This document shows, one piece after another, positions 54,179 to 62,602 of a DNA stretch of 64,000 nucleotides (positions are counted from its first letter, which is position 1; each line of letters opens with the position of its first letter). Below the pieces are notes generated by a model. The model searched no databases. It saw nothing but the letters and a program-made list of their open reading frames with translations, and was not told the origin of the DNA. The translations under genes and the position numbers were made by a program. This stretch comes from Pseudomonas wuhanensis (GTDB taxonomy: Bacteria; Pseudomonadota; Gammaproteobacteria; Pseudomonadales; Pseudomonadaceae), in NCBI RefSeq assembly GCF_030687395.1, contig NZ_CP117430.1, forward strand, positions 4,030,001 to 4,094,000, read 5' to 3'.

Positions 54179-54197
54179 CATGCGCTTTAAGCGCATG
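54179..54197 (+). repeat. Palindrome between the two ohr genes
   Basis: CATGCGCTT-T-AAGCGCATG is a perfect nine-base inverted repeat 27 bases before the second ohr start. It could be a degenerate operator or a weak terminator for copy 1. Confidence 0.55.
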
Positions 54198-54223
54198 AGA
54201 ATCAAAACGTTGAGGACTCAACC

Positions 54224-54664
54224 ATGAGCAAAATCGAAAAAGTCCTGATGACAGGCAAAACCCACACGACGTTCAGCGACGCTGGCAACTCTTCCCGTGG
54301 TCTCGACATCCAGCTCTCATCGCCTGGAAACGCGAAACTGGCGCACGACTTCAAAGCCATTGCACCGCACCCAACCGCAGAGCAGCTGTTCGCCGGCGCA
54401 TGGTCGGCTTGCTACACCGCCGCAGTCGAGCTTGCGGCCAAAAATATGAAGGTGACGCTTCCGCCCGATATGTCCGTCGATATTGAAGTCGATCTGGGCC
54501 AGACCGGTCCGGCCTACTTCCTCCAGGCGCGGCTGAATCTGCGCGTGCCGGGCTTGGCGCAAGACGTCGCGACGGAGCTCGCGCACGCCGCCGACCAAAT
54601 CTGCCCGTACTCGAAGGCGACGCGAGGCAATATCGATGTGGCCATAAACGCCCTCACCTCATGA
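54224..54664 (+). CDS. ohr: Organic hydroperoxide resistance protein (Ohr), copy 2
   Basis: A 146-residue Ohr with Cys63 and Cys127 as redox pair and Glu53. It is a tandem duplicate of copy 1: the upstream AAAACGTTGAGGA leader, the start and most of the C-terminal half are nearly identical. It is four residues shorter because of a small deletion near residue 27. The duplication clearly took the ribosome-binding region along. Confidence 0.93.
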   Translation: MSKIEKVLMTGKTHTTFSDAGNSSRGLDIQLSSPGNAKLAHDFKAIAPHPTAEQLFAGAWSACYTAAVELAAKNMKVTLPPDMSVDIEVDLGQTGPAYFLQARLNLRVPGLAQDVATELAHAADQICPYSKATRGNIDVAINALTS

Positions 54665-54728
54665 TTCACCGCATGGCCGGTTCGATGTTGCTGTCGAACC
54701 GGCCACCGCCGACAATCAGAGCTGTTCC

Positions 54729-54745
54729 GATACAATCGTATACGC
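54729..54745 (+). promoter_or_regulatory. Candidate OhrR operator upstream of ohrR
   Basis: GATACAATCGTATACGC lies 50 bases before the ohrR start and resembles the box upstream of ohr copy 1 at 14 of 17 positions, consistent with autoregulation. Confidence 0.62.
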
Positions 54746-54794
54746 GGTATATTTTGCCTTTGCGAGCCTTCAACTTTGGCCAACGAGGAAGCAC

Positions 54795-55250
54795 ATGAAA
54801 CCCACCGACAAGACGGCTCCCGCCAAGCTCTCCGACTTTCTGTGTTTTGCGGTATATTCCACGAACCTGGCCTTCGGCAAGGCCTACAAGCCGATACTCG
54901 AGCAGCTGGGGCTCACCTATACGCAATACATCACCATCGTTGCGCTATGGGAGGAAGACCATCAAACCGTGGGCAGCCTGGGCGAGAAGCTGTTTCTTGA
55001 ATCGAACACGCTCACACCAATCCTGAAGAAGCTGGAAGCGATGGGCTATCTACAGAGGCAGCGTGATCCCGAGGACGAGCGGCAGGTGCGGATCAGTCTG
55101 ACGAAGAGTGGTCGACAGTTGCGCGAAGGCCGTCCCGAAATGGGCCTCTCCGACGCAACTGGCCTGACACCGGAGGAGTTCATGCAGTTGCAGAACGCGG
55201 TTGTGAAGCTGCGCAACAATCTCATCAAATCGACGAAGGCCGGGGAATGA
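54795..55250 (+). CDS. ohrR: MarR-family organic hydroperoxide sensor OhrR
   Basis: A 151-residue MarR-type repressor with the peroxide-sensing Cys17 in S-D-F-L-C-F-A-V-Y-S, typical of OhrR. The winged helix is L-G-E-K-L-F-L-E-S-N-T-L-T-P-I-L-K-K-L-E and the wing D-P-E-D-E-R-Q-V-R-I. Oxidation of Cys17 would release DNA and induce the ohr genes just upstream. GAGGA precedes the ATG. There is no second conserved Cys near the C terminus, so it resembles the one-Cys class. Confidence 0.93.
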   Translation: MKPTDKTAPAKLSDFLCFAVYSTNLAFGKAYKPILEQLGLTYTQYITIVALWEEDHQTVGSLGEKLFLESNTLTPILKKLEAMGYLQRQRDPEDERQVRISLTKSGRQLREGRPEMGLSDATGLTPEEFMQLQNAVVKLRNNLIKSTKAGE

Positions 55251-55276
55251 GTGTCTACTGATCGATTTTCGGGCAT

Positions 55277-55305
55277 GAAAAAGCCCAACCTTTTCCGATT
55301 GGGCT
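55277..55305 (-). terminator. Minus-strand terminator behind the acyl-CoA synthetase / tRNA remnant
   Basis: The stem AGCCCAA (55282-55288) / TTGGGCT (55299-55305), read on the minus strand, ends in TTTTT. It follows the tRNA-Pro remnant as such terminators follow intact tRNA genes, and now also ends the acyl-CoA synthetase transcript. Confidence 0.78.
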
Positions 55306-55320
55306 AGACATTGAATCACA

Positions 55321-55362
55321 GGGTCGGGACGGCGCGATTTGAACACTCGCCCCTGGTACCCC
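55321..55362 (-). pseudogene. Degenerate 3' fragment of a tRNA-Pro
   Basis: On the minus strand the sequence runs from an anticodon-like GGGG through a T-arm with GTTCAAATC to CGTCCCGACC, the acceptor end of a proline tRNA. The 5' half is absent, the T stem has a mismatch, and the terminal CCA reads CCC. It lies ten bases after the acyl-CoA synthetase stop and before a tRNA-style terminator. Such fragments mark sites of past integration or rearrangement at a tRNA gene. Confidence 0.55.
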
Positions 55363-55372
55363 ATCTTCTTTT

Positions 55373-57016
55373 TCACCCCAATTCGCTTTCCCGGATCAGC
55401 TTCTTATTTATCTTCCCGACGCTGGTTTTAGGAATCTGGGCGACGAATTTGAACTGCTTGGGGATCGCCCATTTGTTGATGCGGCCACGCTCGACAAACC
55501 CTTGCAGGTGCGCCTCCAGGATCTTGCGGTCGAGATACTGCCCCGGCTCGCACACCACCAGCGCCATCGGCCGCTCACCCCATTGTTCATCGGCGATGCC
55601 CACGACTGCGACCGACATCACCGCTGCGTGTTCGCTGATCAGGCTTTCCAGTTCCAGAGAGCTGATCCACTCCCCGCCCGTCTTGATGACATCCTTGATT
55701 CGATCTTTGATTTGCACTCCTCCCAAGGCATCGATAGAGGCCAAATCACCGGTGTGCATCCAGCCGTCGTGCCAAAGCTCGGCACCCTTTTCGGGCGCCT
55801 TCAAATAGCCTTGGGTCAGCCAAGGTGCGCGCACCACGATCTCGCCCAGAGATTCGCCGTCATGGGCAACGTCATTGCCATTGGCATCGATGATTTTCAG
55901 GTCGACCATCGGCACCGGCGTGCCCGTCTTGATGCGGGTGGCCAGTTGGGCTTGCGTGGATTGTTCGAGGTCTTCATCACGCAGGTACGTCAGGCACAGC
56001 AATGGGCAGGTTTCCGACATGCCGTAACCGCTGTAAACCTGAATACCTTTGGCGCTCGCTTCGCTGGCAATGCCCAGTGTCAGTGCGCTGCCACCCAAGA
56101 GCATTTTCCAGCCATCGAAACGGGTCTGTGCCGCTTCCTCACAGCTCAGGACCATTTGCAGAATGGTCGGCACGCAGTGGGAAAACGTAACCTTCTCCTG
56201 ACGATACAGCCTGACTAGGCTGTTGGGTTCGTAGCGGCCGGGGTACACCTGCTTGAGCCCCATCAGAGTGGCGACATAAGGCACACCCCATGCGTGCACA
56301 TGAAACATCGGGGTGATGGGCATATACACATCATCGGAACGCAGCAACGGCAAGCCTTGATAGACGCCCAAAGTGCCCACGGCATTCAAGGTGTGCAAGA
56401 CCAATTGGCGGTGGGTGAAATACACGCCTTTAGGGTCGCCAGTGGTGCCCGTGGTGTAGAAAAGGGTCGCCACCGAGTTTTCATCGAAGTCGGGAAAGTC
56501 GTATTGGTCTGCGGCCTCGGACAACAGGTTTTCATATTCCCCCAGCACCGGTAGAGACGTATCGTTTGCTGTGTCGTCCGTGAGTTGCAGGTAACCTTTG
56601 ACGGTTTCAAGTCGCCCGTGAATCTGTTCAACCAGCGGCAGAAAATCATCATGCACCAGCACCAGGTCGTCCTCGGCATGGTTCATGGTGAAGAGCACCT
56701 GATCCGGCGAAAGACGGATGTTCACGGTGTGCAGCACCGCGCCGATCATCGGTACGGCAAAGAAGCATTCCAGATAGCGATGGCTGTCCCAGTCGAGCAT
56801 GGCCACGGTATCCCCGGCCTTGACGCCGGCAGCGGTCAAGGCGTTGGCCAGCCTGCGGATCCGCTGGTTGAGGGTCTGGTAGCTGTAGCGCAGTTTGTCG
56901 GCGTAGACGATTTCCCGGCCCGGTTCGTAACGCACGCCGGACAACAACAATTGCTTGATCAGCAAGGGATAGGCATAGGCGCCATCGGCGGGCGGAATTA
57001 TTTTTGTCGCCATCAT
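55373..57016 (-). CDS. Medium/long-chain acyl-CoA synthetase (AlkK/FadD-like)
   Basis: A 547-residue adenylate-forming ligase that activates fatty acids to acyl-CoA. The P-loop is L-F-Y-T-T-G-T-T-G-D-P-K-G near 185, then P-M-F-H-V-H-A-W-G, Y-G-M-S-E-T-C-P-L, and the hinge D-R-I-K-D-V-I-K-T-G-G-E-W-I-S-S with the catalytic Lys in T-S-V-G-K-I-N-K-K. Overall layout resembles AlkK of Pseudomonas. It is the last gene of the minus-strand cluster, 31 bases after the acyl-CoA dehydrogenase. Confidence 0.92.
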   Translation of the reverse strand: MMATKIIPPADGAYAYPLLIKQLLLSGVRYEPGREIVYADKLRYSYQTLNQRIRRLANALTAAGVKAGDTVAMLDWDSHRYLECFFAVPMIGAVLHTVNIRLSPDQVLFTMNHAEDDLVLVHDDFLPLVEQIHGRLETVKGYLQLTDDTANDTSLPVLGEYENLLSEAADQYDFPDFDENSVATLFYTTGTTGDPKGVYFTHRQLVLHTLNAVGTLGVYQGLPLLRSDDVYMPITPMFHVHAWGVPYVATLMGLKQVYPGRYEPNSLVRLYRQEKVTFSHCVPTILQMVLSCEEAAQTRFDGWKMLLGGSALTLGIASEASAKGIQVYSGYGMSETCPLLCLTYLRDEDLEQSTQAQLATRIKTGTPVPMVDLKIIDANGNDVAHDGESLGEIVVRAPWLTQGYLKAPEKGAELWHDGWMHTGDLASIDALGGVQIKDRIKDVIKTGGEWISSLELESLISEHAAVMSVAVVGIADEQWGERPMALVVCEPGQYLDRKILEAHLQGFVERGRINKWAIPKQFKFVAQIPKTSVGKINKKLIRESELG

Positions 57017-57047
57017 GGTTGAGGTTCCCGGTCCTATTTACGTGGGC

Positions 57048-58826
57048 TCAGAATTGCGCCGCGTCCAGTTGATAGAGGCATTCGCTGCCAGCCTTGGCCG
57101 ACGCGCTCAGCGAGTGGATGCGCGGCAGCAGGCGGGCGAAGTAGAAACGTGCAGTGCCAAGCTTGCTGGCGTAGAAGTCATCCTCGGCCTGTTTGCCCAT
57201 GGCCGCTTTGGCCATCAGTGCCCACATGTAGGCATAGGCGGTGTAGCCGAACACCTGCAAATACTCGACCGAAGCGGCGCCGATTTCGTTGGGGTTGTTC
57301 ATGGCCCGATCCAGCAACCACGCAGTCAGTTCGTCGAGGGTGTCCACGGCGGCGTTCAATGGCCTGCAGAACTCGTTGAGGTCGGCACTCGCGTTAGCCG
57401 TGAAGTTGCGAATTTCGGCAGCGAACAAGCGGTAGAGCGCCCCGCCGCTGCCGACGATTTTACGCCCCGCCAGGTCCAGTGACTGAATGCCGTTGGTGCC
57501 TTCGTAGATCTGCGTGATGCGCACATCGCGAACCAACTGCTCCTGGCCCCATTCGCGGATGTAACCATGGCCGCCGAAGATCTGCTGGCCATGCACCGTG
57601 GTTTCCAGCCCCATGTCGGTGAGGAACGCCTTGGCCACCGGGGTCAGCAGCGACACCAGTTCCTGGGCGCGGCTGCGGGTTGCCGCGTCATCGCTGTACT
57701 TGGCGATGTCCAGTTGCAGCGCCACGTAGCTGGAGAACGCCCGCCCACCTTCGTTCAAGGCCTTCATGGTCAATAGCATCCGCCGTACATCCGGATGCAC
57801 GATGATCGGATCGGCTGACTTGTCCTTGTGCTGCGCGCCCGTCGGCGAACGGCTCTGCATACGGTCACGGGCGTATGCGACCGCGTTCTGGTACGAACGC
57901 TCACCCAACGCCAGACCCTGGATACCCACACCCAGACGTTCGTAGTTCATCATGGTGAACATCGCCGCCAACCCCTTGTTCGGCGCATCGACGATCCAGC
58001 CGGTAGCGCCATCAAAGTTCATCACGCAGGTCGCGGACGCCTTGATGCCCATCTTGTGCTCGATGGAACCGCAGGACAGCGCGTTGCGTTCACCCAGCGA
58101 GCCGTCGGCATTCACCAGCACCTTGGGCACCAGGAACAGTGAAATGCCCTTGGGACCGGCGGGTGCATCCGGCAGTCTGGCCAGCACCAGGTGAATGATG
58201 TTTTCGGTCAGGTCGTGCTCGCCGCCGGTGATGAAAATTTTGCTGCCGCTGATCTTGAAACTGCCGTCGGCCTGAGGTTCGGCTCGGGTGCGAATCAGGC
58301 CCAAGTCAGTGCCGGCATGCGCCTCGGTCAGGCACATTGAACCGGTCCAGGTGCCGGCATACATGTTCGGCAGATAGCGTTCCTTGAGTTCCTGACTGGC
58401 GTGGGCATTGATCGACAGGCACGCACCGGCGGTCAGCATCGGGTACAAGCCGAACGACAGACTCGCCGAGTTGACCATCTCTTCGACCTGAGCCGAAATG
58501 GCCTTGGGCATGCCCATGCCACCGAACCGCGGATCACCGCCAACACCCACCCAACCGCCTTCGGCGAATGCCTGGTAGGCCGCGACAAATCCGTCTGGAG
58601 ACTGGACCGCGCCGTTGCTCCAGGTGCAGCCCTGCTCGTCGCTGCTGCGATTCAGCGGTGCGATAACTTCGCCACTGATTTTGCCGGCCTCTTCAAGAAT
58701 TGCGGCGGCCGTTTCTTCATCGATCACCTCGGCCAGGCCAGGCAATCTGGCCCAGAGCCGGGACACCTCGAAGACCTCGTTGAGTACGAAGCGCATGTCG
58801 CGCAAGGGAGCTTTGTAATCAGACAT
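57048..58826 (-). CDS. Acyl-CoA dehydrogenase
   Basis: A 592-residue flavoenzyme of the long, DmdC/FadE-type acyl-CoA dehydrogenases with an extra C-terminal helical domain. Motifs: M-C-L-T-E-A-H-A-G-T-D-L-G, K-I-F-I-T-G-G-E-H-D, and the catalytic-base region T-Q-I-Y-E-G-T-N-G-I-Q-S. It would introduce the first double bond into an acyl-CoA. It is seven bases after the RND gene and upstream of the acyl-CoA synthetase, so the substrate is probably the product of that synthetase. Confidence 0.92.
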   Translation of the reverse strand: MSDYKAPLRDMRFVLNEVFEVSRLWARLPGLAEVIDEETAAAILEEAGKISGEVIAPLNRSSDEQGCTWSNGAVQSPDGFVAAYQAFAEGGWVGVGGDPRFGGMGMPKAISAQVEEMVNSASLSFGLYPMLTAGACLSINAHASQELKERYLPNMYAGTWTGSMCLTEAHAGTDLGLIRTRAEPQADGSFKISGSKIFITGGEHDLTENIIHLVLARLPDAPAGPKGISLFLVPKVLVNADGSLGERNALSCGSIEHKMGIKASATCVMNFDGATGWIVDAPNKGLAAMFTMMNYERLGVGIQGLALGERSYQNAVAYARDRMQSRSPTGAQHKDKSADPIIVHPDVRRMLLTMKALNEGGRAFSSYVALQLDIAKYSDDAATRSRAQELVSLLTPVAKAFLTDMGLETTVHGQQIFGGHGYIREWGQEQLVRDVRITQIYEGTNGIQSLDLAGRKIVGSGGALYRLFAAEIRNFTANASADLNEFCRPLNAAVDTLDELTAWLLDRAMNNPNEIGAASVEYLQVFGYTAYAYMWALMAKAAMGKQAEDDFYASKLGTARFYFARLLPRIHSLSASAKAGSECLYQLDAAQF

Positions 58827-58833
58827 AGTTGGC

Positions 58834-61350
58834 TTACTCAGAAGTGGTCAGGGCATGCGGCATGTCCTGACGTTGGGATGCACCGGTCTCACCGGTTTGC
58901 GCCACTTGGGCTTGTGGAACCGGGTGACGCAGCAAGAAGTACGACAGGGCTGGAATCAGGATCAGCGCGCCGAGCATGTTCCACAGGAACATGAAGGTCA
59001 GCAGGATGCCCATGTCGGCCTGGAACTTGATCGGTGACCAGACCCAGCACACCACGCCCGCCGCCAGAGTGATGCCCACCAGGCCCACCACCCGACCGGT
59101 AAACGACACGGCGTTGCGGTAAGCCTGACTCAGCGGCAGGCCCTGGCGCTGGTAATGCAACTGCACGCTGAGCAGGTACAACGCGTAGTCCACGCCGATG
59201 CCCACGCCCAACGCGATCACCGGCAGAGTCGCGACCTTCACGCCAATGCCCATGGCCACCATCAACGCCTCGCAAAGGATCGAAGTCAGCACCAGCGGCA
59301 ACAGGGCGACCAGGGTCGCGCGCCAGCTGCGGAAGGTGATCAGGCAGAACAACGTCACCGCCGCATAGACGTAAAGCAGCATGGTGCGATTGGCCTCGCG
59401 CACCACAATATTGGTCGCCGCCTCAATCCCGGCCGACCCGGCCGCGAGCAGGAACTGGCGATCTTCGCTGTTGTTCTCCCGGGCGAATTTTTCGGCGATG
59501 CCCACCACCGCATCCAGGGTCTCGGCCTTGTGGTCCTTGAGGAAGGTGATCACCGGCATCAACGAACAATCGGTGTTGAACAACTCCGGGGAATTGACCG
59601 AGGCTTGCTGCGCGGCGTAGTTCAGCACGTCCTGATTGCGCTGGATGCTGTTGAGCTTGGGGTTGCCTTCATAGGTGCCGGCGGTGATTTGGCGCACCGC
59701 GTTGACCAACGAAGCCGTCGCCTGCACCCCCGAATACTGCTGCAGTTCCCAGGCCAGACGGTCGGCGAGAACCAGCGTCTTGTAGTTCAAGCAGCCTTCC
59801 GGCGCGGTCTTGATCATCACCGCGAACAGGTCGCTGGACAGCGCGTAGTGGCTGGTGATGTAGGCGTTGTCACGGTTATAGCGAGAGTCGGCACGCAACT
59901 CTGGTGCGCCACTTTCCAGATCGCCGATCTTCAGCTGCAAGCTGACCATGAAGCCGCCGATGCCCATCAGTACCGCGACCAATACCGCCCCCGTGGCCCA
60001 TTTGGCCGTGGTGAAGCGGTCAAGCAAGTCCCACAGTTTGCCGAAGCCTTTGTGCCCTTCTGCGCGCGTATCGATTTTCAGCGCACGCTCGGCTGCCTTG
60101 GTGCCGACGCCGACATAAGACAGCGCCACCGGCATCAGCAACAGCGAGGTGAAGATCAGCACCGCCACACCGATACTGGCGGTGATCGCCAAGTCGCGGA
60201 TCACCGGAATGTCGATCAGCATCAGCACCGCGAACCCGACAGCGTCGGCCAACAGCGCAGTGACGCCGGCAATGAACAGACGGCGGAAGGTGTAGCGTGC
60301 GGCGATCAATCTGTGGGTGCCACGCGCGATGTCTTGCATGATGCCGTTCATCTTCTGCGCCGCGTGGGACACCCCGATGGCGAAAATCAGGAAAGGCACC
60401 AGTACCGAGTATGGATCGATGGCATAACCCAGCCAGGCGACGATGCCAAGTTGCCAGACCACCGCGATCAGCGAGCAGCCGACCACCAGCAAGGTGCTGC
60501 GCACGCATCTGGTATAGGCGTAAATGATGATCAGCGAAGTGACGACGGCCAGGCCGAAGAACATCATCACCTGGATCAGGCCGTCAATCAGGTCGCCCAT
60601 CAGTTTGGCGAAACCGATCACCCGGACTTTGTACTGGCCCTTGCCCTCCTCCCCGGCCTTGCGCGCAGCACTGCTACCTGCGAACTCGATCTTGTCGCGC
60701 AACTGCTCCTCGAGCATCTGCGAAAAGGCGTGGTAGTCGATGCGCTGACCGCTGGCCGTGGCTTTGTCCAGCAGCGGCACGATGAGCATGCTCGACTTGT
60801 AGTCGCTAGCCACCAGACTGCCGACGATTCCGGCGCGGGAAATGTTCTGGCGCAGCTGTTCTATTTGCTCGGGTTTGCCCTCGTAGGTATCGGGCATCAC
60901 CGGGCCACCCTGGAAACCTTCCTCGGTGACTTCGGTCCAGCGCACCGCCGGGCTCCACAACGACTTCATCCAGGCGCGGTCGACGCCCTCGGTGACGAAC
61001 AACTGATCGTTGACCTGTTTGAGTACGTCCAGGTAAGCGGGGTCGAAAATATCGCCCTGAGTGTTCTCCACCACCACCCGTACCGAGTTACCCAAACCAC
61101 GCAGCGACTGACGGTTTTCCAGGAAATTCTGGATGTACGGTTGGCTCTGCGGAATCATCTTTTCAAAGCTGGGGCGCAGCTCCAGGCGAGTTGCGGCCAT
61201 GTAGCCCAACACCACGGTGGCCAGCGCCATCAGCAGCATGAACAGCGGGCGATAGTTGAACACCCACCGCTCCAGCCGATTGCCGGAATGGCGGTCGAAA
61301 TCCCGCAGATCGCGGATCACCGGCATGGTTTCTTGTTTGGTATGGCCCAT
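58834..61350 (-). CDS. RND-superfamily (MMPL-type) exporter
   Basis: An 838-residue inner-membrane transporter with two repeats of one helix, a periplasmic domain and five helices. It resembles the HpnN/MmpL lipid-transport branch, not the AcrB drug pumps. Visible stretches are P-F-L-I-F-A-I-G-V-S-H-A-A-Q-K-M-N-G and G-V-G-I-G-V-D-Y-A-L-Y-L-L in the two transmembrane cores. Family relatives move hydrophobic lipids. In this cluster it probably works with the YCF48 and DUF1329 proteins. A second start at ATG 61326 is possible. Confidence 0.9.
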   Translation of the reverse strand: MGHTKQETMPVIRDLRDFDRHSGNRLERWVFNYRPLFMLLMALATVVLGYMAATRLELRPSFEKMIPQSQPYIQNFLENRQSLRGLGNSVRVVVENTQGDIFDPAYLDVLKQVNDQLFVTEGVDRAWMKSLWSPAVRWTEVTEEGFQGGPVMPDTYEGKPEQIEQLRQNISRAGIVGSLVASDYKSSMLIVPLLDKATASGQRIDYHAFSQMLEEQLRDKIEFAGSSAARKAGEEGKGQYKVRVIGFAKLMGDLIDGLIQVMMFFGLAVVTSLIIIYAYTRCVRSTLLVVGCSLIAVVWQLGIVAWLGYAIDPYSVLVPFLIFAIGVSHAAQKMNGIMQDIARGTHRLIAARYTFRRLFIAGVTALLADAVGFAVLMLIDIPVIRDLAITASIGVAVLIFTSLLLMPVALSYVGVGTKAAERALKIDTRAEGHKGFGKLWDLLDRFTTAKWATGAVLVAVLMGIGGFMVSLQLKIGDLESGAPELRADSRYNRDNAYITSHYALSSDLFAVMIKTAPEGCLNYKTLVLADRLAWELQQYSGVQATASLVNAVRQITAGTYEGNPKLNSIQRNQDVLNYAAQQASVNSPELFNTDCSLMPVITFLKDHKAETLDAVVGIAEKFARENNSEDRQFLLAAGSAGIEAATNIVVREANRTMLLYVYAAVTLFCLITFRSWRATLVALLPLVLTSILCEALMVAMGIGVKVATLPVIALGVGIGVDYALYLLSVQLHYQRQGLPLSQAYRNAVSFTGRVVGLVGITLAAGVVCWVWSPIKFQADMGILLTFMFLWNMLGALILIPALSYFLLRHPVPQAQVAQTGETGASQRQDMPHALTTSE

Positions 61351-61381
61351 GTCTGGGTTCTCGCTCTAAGGGTTCGAGGGC

Positions 61382-62455
61382 TTATTCAACGGACAGCGTC
61401 CGTGCACCACGGCTGCCAACCACCACCAGCACACCGTCGGCGGACTGAGTGGCGCCGGTCACCGGTGTCGGTGCCCGTTGCTGAACCAGATGCAATTGCG
61501 TGCCTGTGCCCTGGCTGACCAGCATCTGCCCGCCCTGGGTGAACAAGCGGTAGTTGCCACGGCCATCGACGAGGCCGGCGGTGATGCTGACGTGCAGGCC
61601 ATTCTTCAGCGGGGTCCAGCTGAAACCGCCATCGGTGCTGCGCAGCACATTGCCGCGCAAGCCGTAGACGAGCGCTTCGCCGGGCTTGCCGAGCACACCG
61701 AAAAAACTGCCCTGATAGGGTGTCTGCACGGCGGCGAACCGCTGTTGGGTGTCATCCCATTTCAGCAACAAGCCTTGCTCGCCGGCGATGTACAGCGCAT
61801 CGCCAGTGGAGGCGATGGCGTTGAGGTGAAAGCCCTGCGGGTTGTCGGTGCGATCCTGAAACGGTGTCCAGCTCTGGCCGCCGTCTTCGGTGCGCAGGAT
61901 CAAGTTGAACACCCCGACCACATAGCCGAGGCGGTCGTTTTCGAACCAGACATCAAGCAAGGGTTTGTCGGCGCCCTGCGCCATCAGGCGCTCACCCTCG
62001 GCGACCAGCAATGGCCATTGTTCGTTGCCAGGTTCTGCACGGGCCAACGCTTGGTAATGCTTGACCAGCAAGGCGCCGATCTCGCGGCCGTCCAGTTGCT
62101 TGCGCCAGGTCGCACCCGCGTCACTGCTGTGCAATACCACACCGTCGCCGCCCACCGCCCAGCCTTGGGTGGCGGAAGGAAAACTCACGGCATTGAGGTC
62201 GGCACTGACCGGCACCGCTGCCTGCTGCCAGTGTTTGCCGGCATCATCGGAATACAGAATGTGGCCACGCTGCCCGACTGCGACCAAACGCTCGCCGGCG
62301 CGGGCCATGCCGGATAACGGGCTGTTGACGGCCAGGGCGCTGACCCTGGCCGGCAGATCCAGCACGTCGACATAACCGGACGCCTGGCTCAGGCCCTGCA
62401 ACATTGCAAGCAGAGCGCCGAGCGCCAGCCGCAGATTTTTTTTGTACGAACACAT
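61382..62455 (-). CDS. YCF48/Hcf136-like exported beta-propeller protein
   Basis: A 357-residue protein with a signal peptide (L-A-L-G-A-L-L-A-M-L-Q-G-L-S-Q-A-S-G). It contains photosystem-stability-factor (YCF48) repeats: H-I-L-Y-S-D-D-A-G-K-H-W, V-V-L-H-S-S-D-A-G-A-T-W, L-R-T-E-D-G-G-Q-S-W and L-R-S-T-D-G-G-F-S-W, each ending S/T-x-D-x-G-x-x-W. A periplasmic propeller scaffold beside the RND exporter is expected. GAGGA supports ATG 62455 over the longer frame. Confidence 0.88.
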   Translation of the reverse strand: MCSYKKNLRLALGALLAMLQGLSQASGYVDVLDLPARVSALAVNSPLSGMARAGERLVAVGQRGHILYSDDAGKHWQQAAVPVSADLNAVSFPSATQGWAVGGDGVVLHSSDAGATWRKQLDGREIGALLVKHYQALARAEPGNEQWPLLVAEGERLMAQGADKPLLDVWFENDRLGYVVGVFNLILRTEDGGQSWTPFQDRTDNPQGFHLNAIASTGDALYIAGEQGLLLKWDDTQQRFAAVQTPYQGSFFGVLGKPGEALVYGLRGNVLRSTDGGFSWTPLKNGLHVSITAGLVDGRGNYRLFTQGGQMLVSQGTGTQLHLVQQRAPTPVTGATQSADGVLVVVGSRGARTLSVE

Positions 62456-62549
62456 ACCGCGTCCTCTTCGGATAACCGCGCCGGGACACACGTCCGTGTG
62501 CCTGACGTTCCAACCTGGGCGTGCGAAACGATCGGCACGCGCCGACCGT

Positions 62550-62582
62550 CGTGCGGTCCCCTGCCTGGCAGTGGACCGCACG
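62550..62582. repeat. Perfect 10-bp hairpin between the DUF1329 and YCF48 genes
   Basis: CGTGCGGTCC (62550-62559) and GGACCGCACG (62573-62582) flank a 13-base loop, 20 bases after the DUF1329 stop. There is no T run, so it more likely stabilises the upstream mRNA or attenuates transcription than terminates it fully. Confidence 0.6.
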
Positions 62583-62602
62583 GACGCTTTGTCACGGTTT
62601 GC

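Noticed and set aside
59155..61518. A 787-codon open frame opposite the RND exporter gene
   Set aside because: The translation is rich in His, Gln, Arg and Asp with no hydrophobic core, as expected for an antisense shadow of a GC-rich membrane-protein gene.
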